Part shown: positions 36,023-44,069 of the stretch, piece by piece | Position numbering within the stretch: the first letter of the stretch is position 1 | How the letters are laid out: the number at the start of each line of letters is the position of its first letter | Assembly: GCF_009734425.1 (NCBI RefSeq) | Contig: NZ_CP046455.1 | Span: 1,488,001-1,552,000, forward strand | DNA length: 64,000 nt | Direction: 5' to 3' | From: Corynebacterium occultum | Lineage (GTDB): Bacteria; Actinomycetota; Actinomycetes; Mycobacteriales; Mycobacteriaceae | Position numbers and translations under genes: made by a program | The notes under the pieces: generated by a model | What the model saw: only the letters and a program-made list of their open reading frames with translations | Databases searched by the model: none | What the model was told of the DNA's origin: nothing

Positions 36023-37384
36023 CTAGATGGTGCTCAGGTCCTGATCCCTCGTCTCCTTCATGGTCACGATCGCGATCAGCGAAATGCAGGCCACGACGAT
36101 CAGGTAGAAGCCCACCGACTGCACACCGAACTTCGCGTTGAGGGCAGTGGCGATGAAAGGTGCGATGGCGGCACCCAGGATGGAGGAGACATTATAGGAG
36201 ATCCCCGAACCGGTGTAACGAACATTGGTGGGGAAGAGCTCCGGCAGGACCGAAGACATGGGGCCGAAGATCAGACCCATCAGGAACATACCGATGGTCA
36301 AGAAGGCCAGGACAGAACCCTCGGTGGCGGTCGCCGGATCCAGGAAGAACTTGAAGCTGAAGCCGAAGGCGATAATCGCGATGGTCGTCCAGAACAACGT
36401 CGGCTTACGCCCCCGGGTATCTGCCAGACGACCGGCGATCGGGATGCCGACGATGAAAGCGAAGATGGAAACCAGCTGAATCACCAGGAAGTCGGTGTAG
36501 GGGATACCCAGACCGATACCGGCCTCCTTATCACCGATGCCATAGGAAAGGATCCAGGTGGTGACCAGGTAAAAGATGGTGTAGCAACCGACCATGATGA
36601 AGGTACCCGCCAGCATCGGCCCCTTCGCGGTGCGGAAGACCTCCTTGAGCGGGGAATCAACCTTCTTACCGGCATCCACCGCCTGCCGAAAGACCGGGGT
36701 CTCCTCCAGGCGCAGCCGAACATACAACCCGATGATCACCATGACCGCAGAAGCCAGGAAGGGCAGGCGCCAACCCCAGGACATGAAGGCACCCTCCACA
36801 TCACCATTATCGTGCCCGAGGAAGGTGACCAGAATCAGGAAGAAACCATTGGCGAGGAAAAAACCGAAAGGAGCACCAAACTGCGGCCACATGGCAGCCC
36901 TGGCCCGCTTACCCTCCACCGCGGTCTCAGAAGCCAACAGAGCGGCACCAGACCACTCACCACCCAGGCCCAGCCCCTGACAGAAACGCATCAACGCCAG
37001 CAACGCCGGCGCAATAATACCGATCTGACTGTAGGTGGGCAGCAAACCAATGATGAAAGTGGCGATACCCATGGTCAACAGCGCACCAACCAGGGTGGCC
37101 TTACGCCCGATACGGTCACCGAAATGGCCGAAAATGACAGAACCGAGCGGACGAGCCACGAAAGCAAGACCAAAGGTGGCGAAAGAAGCCAGCAACGCGA
37201 CGGTGGGATTATCCGATTCCGGGAAGAACAGGAAGGGGAAGACCGCGACCGCCGCAGTGGCATAAGCATAGAAATCATAGAACTCGATCGTGGTTCCGAT
37301 GGTGGAGGCGAACGCCACCCGGCGTCGCTCCTTGGGCGTCAGCTCCGGTTTGACTGAGGATGCCTGATCGACTGTCGTCGACAT
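36023..37384 (-). CDS. MHS-family MFS transporter (metabolite:H+ symporter)
   Basis: 453 aa with 12 membrane segments. The MHS signatures are present: TIGTTIEFYDFYAYATAAV in helix 1, FGHFGDRIGRKATL in loop 2-3, and RFCQGLGLGGEWSGAALLASE in helix 4. Members include ShiA, ProP and KgtP and move organic acids or osmolytes with protons. Ribosome site AAAGGTGG before ATG 37384. It faces the same way as the Mo-oxidoreductase operon but is separated by a strong terminator. It may import the substrate of that enzyme; this is inference from position only. Confidence 0.9.
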   Translation of the reverse strand: MSTTVDQASSVKPELTPKERRRVAFASTIGTTIEFYDFYAYATAAVAVFPFLFFPESDNPTVALLASFATFGLAFVARPLGSVIFGHFGDRIGRKATLVGALLTMGIATFIIGLLPTYSQIGIIAPALLALMRFCQGLGLGGEWSGAALLASETAVEGKRARAAMWPQFGAPFGFFLANGFFLILVTFLGHDNGDVEGAFMSWGWRLPFLASAVMVIIGLYVRLRLEETPVFRQAVDAGKKVDSPLKEVFRTAKGPMLAGTFIMVGCYTIFYLVTTWILSYGIGDKEAGIGLGIPYTDFLVIQLVSIFAFIVGIPIAGRLADTRGRKPTLFWTTIAIIAFGFSFKFFLDPATATEGSVLAFLTIGMFLMGLIFGPMSSVLPELFPTNVRYTGSGISYNVSSILGAAIAPFIATALNAKFGVQSVGFYLIVVACISLIAIVTMKETRDQDLSTI

Positions 37385-37427
37385 AAGACACCACCTTTCT
37401 CATGGCCAATAAACATTACCCAAAAAG

Positions 37428-37491
37428 AATATCTTCTCACTAGATGGGATGCAAAATCTCATATAATAAGATATTCCACCACGTGAGATTA
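37428..37491. promoter_or_regulatory. AT-rich promoter/operator region of the MHS transporter
   Basis: This is an AT-rich island in GC-rich DNA. It holds two nested inverted repeats: AATATCTT (37428-37435) with AAGATATT (37468-37475), and AATCTCAT (from 37456) with GTGAGATT (to 37491). The spacing suits a regulator dimer or tetramer. No regulator gene is adjacent, so the controlling protein is unknown. Confidence 0.5.
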
Positions 37492-37554
37492 TAAGACAAA
37501 AAAGAAAAGTGTTCCCCCGAAAATTTCGAGACCCATTCCCACACCATGAGATAA

Positions 37555-37764
37555 ACACACCCACCCGCACCGAAAACCACCACAATCGCGCCGGGTGAGG
37601 TGGGGGAGTCTCGTCGAGTGGCCGCCCTGGTAGCGCTGATGGACATTGCGCCTGGCTGGATGCTGCTGGGCGCAGTGAATTCGGGGGGGCGGATCTGCAA
37701 TCTCGGGGTCGCGTCCGGTGGGGTGGACTATTTGATGCCGTGGGTTCTGATGGTATGGGAATGA
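37555..37764 (+). other. Short coding-like open frame of unknown nature
   Basis: A frame open from 37555 to TGA 37762-37764, with possible GTG start 37600, reads with ordinary amino acid composition (VAALVALMDIAPGWMLLG, then ICNLGVASGGVDYLMPW). No ribosome site is visible. It may be a gene fragment, since it has the look of conserved protein but no recognisable complete domain. The rest of 37500-38078 shows nothing else. Confidence 0.25.
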
Positions 37765-38078
37765 GGCAATCAAACTTTGCGACTCTTCTTGGGGCATCAT
37801 TTCCCTCGCGGGGATCATTCCACGACGATCTCCATCCCGCCCCGACTGTGCAACTTTATTTTGAAACACTCATTCCCATTGGCCCAGCACCGGCCCGTCC
37901 ATTCACCGAAACTCAGGCATCGAGCTCTATTCTCGACCGATTCAACAGCCATAGATTAAGTGGCGGAAGGAAACCTCAACGCCACCGTCGGCACGCCTGA
38001 AGTGATGTGGATCACCAATTTTAGGGCTATCCTGGGATATGGACCTAAACCATGCAATGGGGTTGAAAGAAGGTGCAC

Positions 38079-38570
38079 ATGGGTGCAGTTGAACCCACCG
38101 GCACTATCATCGCCGGTGCAGAAGGGCCGGAGTTGCTGATCTCTCGGGACTTCACGGAGAACATCAAGGAGGTTTGGGCTCATGTGGTCGAATCTGATCG
38201 CCTCGCGCAGTGGTACGGCACTTGGGCGGGTGATCCTATAACAGGAAAAGTCTGGCTCACCATGATTGAGGACCCAGACTCTCCAAGGGAGTGTCACATC
38301 CACCAATGCGAAGCGCCCCACCTGCTTGCAGTGAGTATCTCGGATTCCGAGGGTGAGTGGCAGATCGAACTCAACCTGAGTGTCGAGAAAGAAGGAACCA
38401 GGTTGACCTTCCGGCAGCCACTGAGAGGCTTCGAGATGGCGGCAACAGAGGTGGGCCCGGGTTGGGAGTACTATCTCGATCGGCTCCGAGCTTCCTTGGC
38501 CGGCGGGAACGTGGAAGAGATCGACTTCAGCTCCTACTATCCCCACCAGATAGAGCACTACCGCGCTTAG
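38079..38570 (+). CDS. SRPBCC/AHSA1-like ligand-binding protein
   Basis: 163 aa. N-terminal LLISRDFTENIKEVWAHVVESDRLAQWYGTW is the typical start of an activator-of-Hsp90-homologue/polyketide-cyclase-like (SRPBCC) domain. The end GPGWEYYLDRLRASLAG is also typical. Its function is usually unknown or stress related. ATG 38079 has gaaagaagg upstream at proper distance; GTG 38073 is too close to that site. Single gene with no operon partner. Confidence 0.85.
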   Translation: MGAVEPTGTIIAGAEGPELLISRDFTENIKEVWAHVVESDRLAQWYGTWAGDPITGKVWLTMIEDPDSPRECHIHQCEAPHLLAVSISDSEGEWQIELNLSVEKEGTRLTFRQPLRGFEMAATEVGPGWEYYLDRLRASLAGGNVEEIDFSSYYPHQIEHYRA

Positions 38571-38946
38571 GTTCGACACGTCGCTTTCCTAGAGAGCTCT
38601 CGAATCAGACTTCGCTTCTCCCGTTGAACATGGCCGGGTGATTAAATCTCCCTGCCACACAGGTGGGTTGCCCGTTTCAGCGGGAGATTGGTCCGGACGG
38701 CTGGCGGAGAGAATCCGCTCAGCTGTCAGGTACTGGAGCGGGCGGTGGTGCAGACTCTGCTCCAGGGCACGGCGAAGCTTATCGCTGCCCATCTGTCCGG
38801 TGGGCCGGGGATTTTGAACGGGATGATCGGGACTGCGAGGGCGGAAGGATATCCGGACGTGGCCAGTCGCGTTGATGATGTCTATGCTGGGCCGCAACCA
38901 GACGCAGCAGCGTGCTGCGGCTTCTCTGGCATAGGAGGAAATTGAC
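38571..38946. other. Intergenic stretch with one open but unrecognised frame
   Basis: 376 bases between the SRPBCC gene and the next. One plus-strand frame is open from about 38660 to the TGA at 38943-38945 (contains LLQGTAKLIAAHLSGG and ARAEGYPDVASRVDDVY) but has no good start or ribosome site and matches nothing I know. It could be the tail of a lost gene. A ribosome site (ggaggaaa) for the following gene lies at its end. Confidence 0.3.
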
Positions 38947-39423
38947 ATGGCTGAGGAAATCACCAAGGAAGATATCGTAAGCAAACTGCGCGATGCGAAC
39001 TGGGTCATGATGACCACGGCAGGTGCGGACGGCAAGCTGGTGTCCCACCCGATGGTTCCGCAACAGGTCACTGATGACGCAGACGTATGGTTCTTCGTCT
39101 CACTCACAGGCGGGCACGCTGAGGCGCTCAAGGCCAGCCCGGAGGTGAACCTATCCGTGGCTGAAGCTGGCTCCTGGCTATCGGTGGCCGCAGACATCGA
39201 ATTCATCGAAAACCGCGCGAAGATTGACGAGCTGTGGAACAAGGATGTGGAGGGCTGGTTTAAGGGCAAGGACGACCCTACGATCGGTCTGATCAAGGCT
39301 ACTTCTGAGTCCGCTCAGTTCTGGGGTCTGCCGGGAGGGAAGATATCCGCACTGGCCCGCATCGTGAAGTCGCGTGTCTCTGGCGATCGCACCGGCGGCG
39401 GCTCCGAGGCCATGGAACTCTAG
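38947..39423 (+). CDS. Pyridoxamine 5'-phosphate oxidase-fold general stress protein
   Basis: 158 aa. The split-barrel flavin-binding fold of the general stress protein 26 group: NWVMMTTAGADGKLVSHPM at the start, DVWFFVSLTGGHAEALKASPEVNLSVAE in the middle and ELWNKDVEGWFKGKDDPTIGLIK afterwards, all typical. Probably binds FMN or F420; reaction unknown. Strong ribosome site ggaggaaat before ATG 38947. Confidence 0.9.
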   Translation: MAEEITKEDIVSKLRDANWVMMTTAGADGKLVSHPMVPQQVTDDADVWFFVSLTGGHAEALKASPEVNLSVAEAGSWLSVAADIEFIENRAKIDELWNKDVEGWFKGKDDPTIGLIKATSESAQFWGLPGGKISALARIVKSRVSGDRTGGGSEAMEL

Positions 39424-39496
39424 GCCTGTTGCCTAAGTAGCGGCCGCGGTGGATGTGACGGTGTCACCTGCACAGCGGCCCTCCATCAGCTACAGG

Positions 39497-39865
39497 TCAG
39501 TGATAGGAGAGCGTTTTGACCATCACGTTATCGTCGGCCCCTCCAAAGTCTGTAGGAATGTCACTGACCATAATGTTCTGATCAGGATCAAGCTGGCAGA
39601 GAAAGTACTCGGATTCAGGACAAGCATTAAGATCCTTAGGCTGGAACCATTCAACCCGTGAATCCGTTCCATCCGCGAATATTAATCCAATTCCGGTATT
39701 CGTTTCCCATGCATCAAAGCCCCGTGTTTCCACCTCCCGCAGGATTGGTGTATTGGCAGAACACATAGGCCGATCTTTGATCGGCTCGTCGACCACCGCG
39801 GCCAGACTCAACGCCGCTCGCTCATGAACAGCACGGGTAATCCCATCTTCAGAGTCCGAGGTGCA
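39497..39865 (-). pseudogene. Probable lipoprotein fragment lacking its signal-peptide start
   Basis: The frame reads a lipobox-like TFSGC (Cys codon 39863-39865) followed by TSDSEDG and about 120 residues of a small soluble domain with two further Cys (MCSAN, NACPESEYFLCQ). Upstream of the lipobox the same frame has only a short hydrophobic stretch (QLACCAVTFS) and then proline-rich noise without a Met or a Lys/Arg start. The only in-frame start downstream is TTG 39811. It is therefore likely a lipoprotein gene with a damaged 5' end. Family unknown. Confidence 0.45.
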
Positions 39866-39972
39866 ACCGCTGAAGGTTACAGCGCAGCAAGCGAGCTGAG
39901 TGCTGCCGCCTGGGGGTACAGGTGGCGCAGTTGCCCGGTGGGCTTATTTTCCCACCGTACGCAGAATCCCGC

Positions 39973-40536
39973 TCAATGCCTTGTCTCGTACCTGGCCAGA
40001 ACCACGCCACCGGGAAACGTCCGTGTCTCCACGAGGTTCAGGTTCACCCAGCTATCTAGCGCGGTGAAAAACGGTGTGCCACCACCCACCAGGACCGGAT
40101 GGGTGGCCAGCACATACTCGTCGATCAACCCGGCCCGCATGGCCGCCGCGGCGAGCGTGGCACCGCCGATACTCATCGGCCCGCCGCCGTCAGCCTTGAG
40201 CCGGGTGATCTCGGCGATCGCGTCGCCGGTGACCAGGCGGGTGTTCCAGTCGACCTTGTCGATCGTCGAGGAGAACACCACCTTCGGTGTGTCCCGCCAG
40301 TGTCGGGCGAACTCGATCTCCGCCGGGGTGGCATCGGGCTGCTGATCACCGGTGGGCCAGTAGGAACTCATTGTCTCCCAGAGTTTGCGTCCATATAAGG
40401 TCAGGCTGCTCGCTCGTTCCTGGTCGAGCCACCATTGGAACAGCTCGTCACTGGGCGCGCTCCAGCTAATGTCGTCGCCGGCCGCGGCGATGTAACCGTC
40501 CAGGGTCACGTTCATGCCATAGATCAGTGTCCGCAT
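39973..40536 (-). CDS. Dihydrofolate reductase-like (RibD C-terminal fold) protein
   Basis: 187 aa. Begins MRTLIYGMNVTLDGYIAA and contains LTLYGRKLWETMSSYWP, KVVFSSTIDKVDWNTRL and ADGGGPMSIGGATLAAAAM, the standard pattern of the small YyaP/RibD-C dihydrofolate-reductase-like family. These bind NADPH; the natural substrate is unknown. True folate DHFR is not implied. A single gene among unrelated small genes near dif. Confidence 0.88.
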   Translation of the reverse strand: MRTLIYGMNVTLDGYIAAAGDDISWSAPSDELFQWWLDQERASSLTLYGRKLWETMSSYWPTGDQQPDATPAEIEFARHWRDTPKVVFSSTIDKVDWNTRLVTGDAIAEITRLKADGGGPMSIGGATLAAAAMRAGLIDEYVLATHPVLVGGGTPFFTALDSWVNLNLVETRTFPGGVVLARYETRH

Positions 40537-40863
40537 GGTGCCAGCCTTCCGTGAGGTGGTTTTTAGCCTCTACGCCGTGGGTGGAAGTTATAAGGAGGTG
40601 CAGATGATGTGGGTGTTGGTGCAAAGTTGAGTGAGCAGTCGAGAGGGACTCAGGTTCTCACCGTCTGATGAGTGCGCAATACCAGTGTTATCAACCGGGT
40701 CTTCGAGACCTCCTGATAACGCCCGCACGCAGCGAGCATCAGAGTCAGAAAGACTGAGTCTTCATGGCCCCCGGCCCGGAGTTTGCGACAACACCCTTAT
40801 TCTCACGATAGTCAACCTCACAGTGCGGAACGGCCGGGCCCGGTCGGAGTGTTCCGAGTGGTT
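40537..40863. other. Intergenic stretch with a nested hairpin
   Basis: No gene seen. A nested dyad lies at 40687-40720: outer arms GTTATCA/TGATAAC and inner arms GGTCT/AGACC around tcg. There is no T-run on either side, so it is not a standard terminator. Nothing else supported. Confidence 0.3.
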
Positions 40864-41205
40864 TTATGCCGCGGGGCCGAGTGCTCCGTCCGCCTGCCCG
40901 CCTGCTGCTCCCTTGAGTTCAATGAGGATCGAGTGGGTCGGTGTATCACCGGTGTTCTCGCCGGAGTGACGTTGCGCGGGTATCCACACCGCCTGCCCAG
41001 CCTCGAGCCTCGTATCGAATACGCGATCGCCCGCTGAGAGCTTGCGTGAAAAGGAGCTCAGCGTGACCATCACGCTGTTCGGGTGATCGTGAGGAGTGGT
41101 TCGATCGCCCGGCTTGTCGACGTACTCAAGGACGCGAACGAATTCATTTTCCCAGAGCGTGCGGTAGTGATCGGGGTTCGTCAGTGTCGGATCGTCAGCG
41201 ACCAT
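40864..41205 (-). CDS. Small cupin-domain protein
   Basis: 113 aa. The cupin metal-site pattern is visible as TTPHDHPNSVMVTLSSF and later GQAVWIPAQRHSGEN; the start MVADDPTLTNPDHYRTLWENEFVRVLEY is the common one for this short family. Function is unknown. ATG 41268 would add 21 residues, and an in-frame stretch further up even starts MKSVRLFDSLDDTTWEKAL (from 41421) before a TGA. The homologous start at 41205 is the most likely, although no strong ribosome site precedes it. Confidence 0.75.
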   Translation of the reverse strand: MVADDPTLTNPDHYRTLWENEFVRVLEYVDKPGDRTTPHDHPNSVMVTLSSFSRKLSAGDRVFDTRLEAGQAVWIPAQRHSGENTGDTPTHSILIELKGAAGGQADGALGPAA

Positions 41206-41433
41206 ATGCTGATCGTACTCCCGCGGAAGTGACTGAAACAAGAGGTAGGCGTAGAAAATCGGACGCATCCAATTCCCCTGCAGTGGAGAGGAAATGTGGC
41301 CTGGCCAGGTAAGTGGTGAGGGGGGAGTTCCGTCCACGATCTCGTAGATACGGCGATACCGTCAGAGGGCCTTTTCCCAGGTCGTGTCGTCGAGAGAGTC
41401 GAATAACCGGACGGATTTCATGCGGTGCTCACC

Positions 41434-41676
41434 TCATCGGCACAGCGAACTCCGGTCTCCAAAGCGGTGGGCGGTGTAAACGCGTCGAGCAGCGCAAGGG
41501 ATACGGTTCGATGCAGGGGAGTAGCGGTCGATGTCATAGATCTGCATATACAGCTGCATACCGAACTGGAAGTTCCTCTTCAAAAAGTCGGTGTACGCGG
41601 GATCATTCAGGCTGTAGGGCAGCTCGGCCGGAACGAAGAGGACAATAGGTCGGGAGAAATCCCACGTTGGTTGATA
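41434..41676 (-). pseudogene. C-terminal fragment of an unidentified gene
   Basis: A minus-strand frame opens after TAG (41677-41679) and reads about 80 residues with strong protein character: TWDFSRPIVLFVPAELPYS, then DPAYTDFLKRNFQFGMQLY, then MQIYDIDRYS, ending at TGA 41434-41436. There is no start codon with a ribosome site at its beginning, and the last 25 residues (Arg/Cys-rich) look like frameshifted or foreign sequence. I do not know the family. Confidence 0.4.
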
Positions 41677-41929
41677 CTACCGGTGGAATCTGACTTGAGA
41701 AGGCGGTGAGATTGGGTGTGGTGGTCCAAGAATCATCCCGGCCGTTCTGTGAAGTGGCGACAATACAAAGCTGCCAGACGAAGCTGTGTGGGTGTGGTCC
41801 GCATGGAGGTGGTCGCGGTGGCCTGGTACCTCTGGATAGGTGTGATCGCGTTCTGGTCCAATTTTCATTGGCCAACTTTCATGTCAACGGACACCAGCAG
41901 CACCAGAGGGGGATGACCCCATCCCGTTA

Positions 41930-41957
41930 AAATGACATAATGTACATTATCGGACAA
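41930..41957 (-). other. dif: dif site (XerC/XerD chromosome dimer resolution)
   Basis: On the minus strand: TTGTCCGATAA (XerC arm), TGTACA (central six bases), TTATGTCATTT (XerD arm). The 11-6-11 layout, the inner palindrome ATAATGTACATTAT and the TTATGT.A XerD arm match bacterial dif sites, including the actinobacterial form with CGATAAT and ACATTATGTCA. It lies in a gap with no gene, in the map region where C. glutamicum has its terminus. XerC/XerD and FtsK would act here to resolve chromosome dimers. Confidence 0.88.
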
Positions 41958-42674
41958 TTGGGGATATCTGGCTGAAAACTGGATCATGTCCACCTGGCCA
42001 GCTTTTGTGGCCCGGCCGGCGTTCACCAGCATCCCACACAGACGCCCCAGGACTTTAGCGCTGAACCCTCAAGCCTGCCCGGCCGTCCAACTCCGGCGCC
42101 CCCAACCTTTCCTGCTGACCCGTCTTCACATCTTTATCATCGCCCCCAGCAATGCTCAGGGCGTGCCAGCCTCCAGGGATCGGTCCCGCGGGATTCCTCG
42201 CGCCAAGTAAAGCCCCCAGGTCGGCCTCGGATGCAGGTTTATGGTGTCACGATGTGGGGCCAGGATAATGTTGCGGCCCCAGGGCTTCATGAACCCTGCA
42301 CGGGGTCCGAGGCAGCTATCTGGGAGGAAAATCCCCAGAAAAGTCCCGAGGCCCTGTCTGAACCCCAACCCCTGAACCTCATTATATTTCGTCACAGTGA
42401 CGTTTTTAATAATGTTGCCCGAGGGTTGATGTTCATCCGTCCGAACTTCTTGGGTCCGGGCAATTCGCATAACTGAGATACAAACCCCCCAACATTTCCT
42501 TACCCAGTCCACGCTGGATCGGGCAATCCAAAAAATCAAGCTTGGGAGCTTATGTGCATTTCCTCCCACTACTTAGCGAACATACCAACCGCCTGGTTCA
42601 GGGGCTGCCCAGGAGGGCTTCCCAAAACTACCCAAGATCCAAGTCCCCTATCCACCTGGACACATAAATAACAA
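41958..42674. other. Gene-free stretch next to dif
   Basis: About 720 bases without a gene I can support; the frames present lack ribosome sites and protein-like composition. It holds a perfect 13-base dyad CGTCACAGTGACG (42391-42403) preceded by a TATATT-like hexamer. The sequence before dif (41855-41900) and just after it (41968-41995) has phrases such as ggtccaattttcattggcc that resemble ends of IS21-type elements, but this is weak. Confidence 0.4.
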
Positions 42675-42713
42675 CACCCCTAGCTAACGTAACGGTGACG
42701 TTAATCAGGGGTG
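42675..42713 (-). terminator. Terminator of the YceI operon
   Basis: Stem CACCCCT (42675-42681) with AGGGGTG (42707-42713), and inner TAACGT with ACGTTA. On the minus strand it is followed by ttgttatttatg. It lies 24 bases after the small membrane gene's stop. Confidence 0.7.
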
Positions 42714-42736
42714 CTGCTCTGCTCATCAATATCGGA

Positions 42737-42916
42737 TCAGGATTCTAAACTATTCTTTTCCTGATATCCCCGGACCAGTTGCCAGATGGTGATCAGCATC
42801 AGTACGACCGCAATGCCGAGAACCCACCAGGTTCCCTGCCAGCCAACAAAGATGGCGAAGGCAATCAGAACAGCCAGGCGGAACCAGATCATCGGGATCA
42901 TGCGTGATGCCAGCAT
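42737..42916 (-). CDS. Small membrane protein (59 aa)
   Basis: ATG 42914-42916 directly follows the YceI gene's TAG with no spacer, so it is read by translational coupling. The product is MLASRMIPMIWFRLA followed by two hydrophobic segments (VLIAFAIFVGWQGTWWVLG and IAVVLMLITIWQLV) and a charged tail (RGYQEKNSLES). Function unknown; it is probably an inner-membrane protein with both ends inside. Too short for most gene callers, but composition, coupling and the following terminator support it. Confidence 0.7.
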   Translation of the reverse strand: MLASRMIPMIWFRLAVLIAFAIFVGWQGTWWVLGIAVVLMLITIWQLVRGYQEKNSLES

Positions 42917-43612
42917 CTACTGTTCCTTACCCAGGGAGATACGAATGTTCAGTTCTCCCTCTTCGGCGATCTTTGCGGCAACGAACTCCGGCGATTCAAG
43001 ACCGAAGTCAATACGGTTGACGGGAAGATTCCCGGCGATGACGACCTTGTCCTCATCACGGAGCACATCGAAGGTACCGCTGACTTCATTGGTGGCGCCG
43101 TGGATCTCCAGGTCGCCGACCAGTTCGACCTGGCCGGGGGTGCCGTCATCAGGGACGGTTGAAAGATCAACCGGCTCGGTGATGGTGAAGGTCGAGGTCG
43201 GGTAATCATCGGTGTGGAAAATACTCATCCGCACATTGATGTCGCGACGCTCATTGTCACTGCTCAGCTCACGCATGTCCACGGTGATCTCACCGGCATT
43301 CAGGGTGTCATTGCTGATATTGACCGTGCCCTCGACTGCCTGGGTGGAGCCTGAGGTGATGCGATGCTCGACCGGCAGGATCTCGGCGAAAGTGTAGCCC
43401 ACGGAGGTCAGGTTATTCTGGTCGCCCCGGACGACCTCCCAATCGCCATTCACCTCCACAGTGGCAGGTTCCGCAGACGAGGTGTTGAGCCCCTCAGTCT
43501 TCACACCCGGCCCCATGATGAGCCCGTAGATCACCGGTCCCACGACGACCACACTGAGGAGCAAAACGAGCACCACGACGATAGAGACAATGGTCTTCTG
43601 ACGTTTGAGCAT
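42917..43612 (-). CDS. YceI-family protein with N-terminal membrane anchor
   Basis: 231 aa. An N-terminal helix (IVSIVVVLVLLLSVVVVGPVIYGLIM) anchors or exports it; the rest is the YceI lipocalin-like barrel with GDWEVVRG, VGYTFAEI, VEGTVNISNDTLNAGEITVDMREL, FHTDDYPTSTFTITEP, VVIAGNLPVNRIDFGL. YceI proteins bind isoprenoid/quinone-like lipids in the cell envelope. Ligand unknown here. It is co-transcribed with the downstream 59-aa membrane protein and probably with the zinc-ribbon gene just upstream. Confidence 0.9.
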   Translation of the reverse strand: MLKRQKTIVSIVVVLVLLLSVVVVGPVIYGLIMGPGVKTEGLNTSSAEPATVEVNGDWEVVRGDQNNLTSVGYTFAEILPVEHRITSGSTQAVEGTVNISNDTLNAGEITVDMRELSSDNERRDINVRMSIFHTDDYPTSTFTITEPVDLSTVPDDGTPGQVELVGDLEIHGATNEVSGTFDVLRDEDKVVIAGNLPVNRIDFGLESPEFVAAKIAEEGELNIRISLGKEQ

Positions 43613-43614
43613 TT

Positions 43615-43974
43615 CTACCTTAACTTCTCAATTGTTCGCGCCAATCCGACAAGTTCACGGCATAATTCCCGGATCTCAGCGGACTCAGCACCTTCTTCCG
43701 CAGCGGTGGCGATGTCCTCTGCGGCGCACCTCAGTTCGAAGAGGGAATCCTTAAGGACTGCGAGGCGCTCTGGCTGAATAATAACCGCTTCAGCTGGAAT
43801 TCCGGTACCCGAAACCTTATTGCGCTGCTCATAGGCCCGCTGTTTACAGGATTGTCGGCAGTACTTCCGGGGTCTCCCCCGGGGATGATTATGGATATCC
43901 TTGCCACACCAGGCGCAGGTTGCGGGCGGCGTTGGGCGGTTCGGAGTCACCTGATCAACATTAGTCCATCCCAT
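43615..43974 (-). CDS. Zinc-ribbon protein with helical tail, function unknown
   Basis: 119 aa. A four-Cys zinc ribbon (CAWCGKDI ... RKYCRQSCKQRAYEQR, about residues 20-50) resembles the zinc-binding heads of small regulators. The rest is a helical region (LAVLKDSLFELRCAAEDIATAAEEG). ATG 43974 follows a -10-like TACTTT by six bases, so it is probably leaderless. It is divergent from rbpA with overlapping promoters. It precedes YceI by two bases, suggesting one operon. DNA or RNA binding is a guess. Confidence 0.8.
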   Translation of the reverse strand: MGWTNVDQVTPNRPTPPATCAWCGKDIHNHPRGRPRKYCRQSCKQRAYEQRNKVSGTGIPAEAVIIQPERLAVLKDSLFELRCAAEDIATAAEEGAESAEIRELCRELVGLARTIEKLR

Positions 43975-44000
43975 GGGAACAAAGTAGCTGACTTGTCCGT

Positions 44001-44006
44001 TATACT
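44001..44006 (+). promoter_or_regulatory. -10 element of rbpA
   Basis: TATACT at 44001-44006, in the gap shared with the divergent zinc-ribbon gene; it predicts a leader of about 57 bases before ATG 44070. Confidence 0.55.
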
Positions 44007-44069
44007 GATTAGTTGACTACAGAGCCATCTATCTTGGTGGCACTGACCAGGGAAAGGACTGATTTCGGA

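Noticed and set aside
36014..37357. 447-codon plus-strand frame opposite the MHS transporter
   Set aside because: Antisense shadow; extremely Gln/Asp/Thr-rich with no hydrophobic core.
41362..41421. 19-codon frame MKSVRLFDSLDDTTWEKAL
   Set aside because: It ends at TGA in the same frame as the cupin gene; too short and no ribosome site of note, so treated as possible relic only.
41855..41995. IS21-like terminal sequences on both sides of dif
   Set aside because: Only short phrases resemble IS ends, no transposase gene is present and no matching terminal repeats were found.
42391..42403. CGTCACAGTGACG as a GlxR/CRP site
   Set aside because: The expected form is TGTGA-N6-TCACA; here the half-sites are inverted and spaced by a single base, so I list it only as a dyad.
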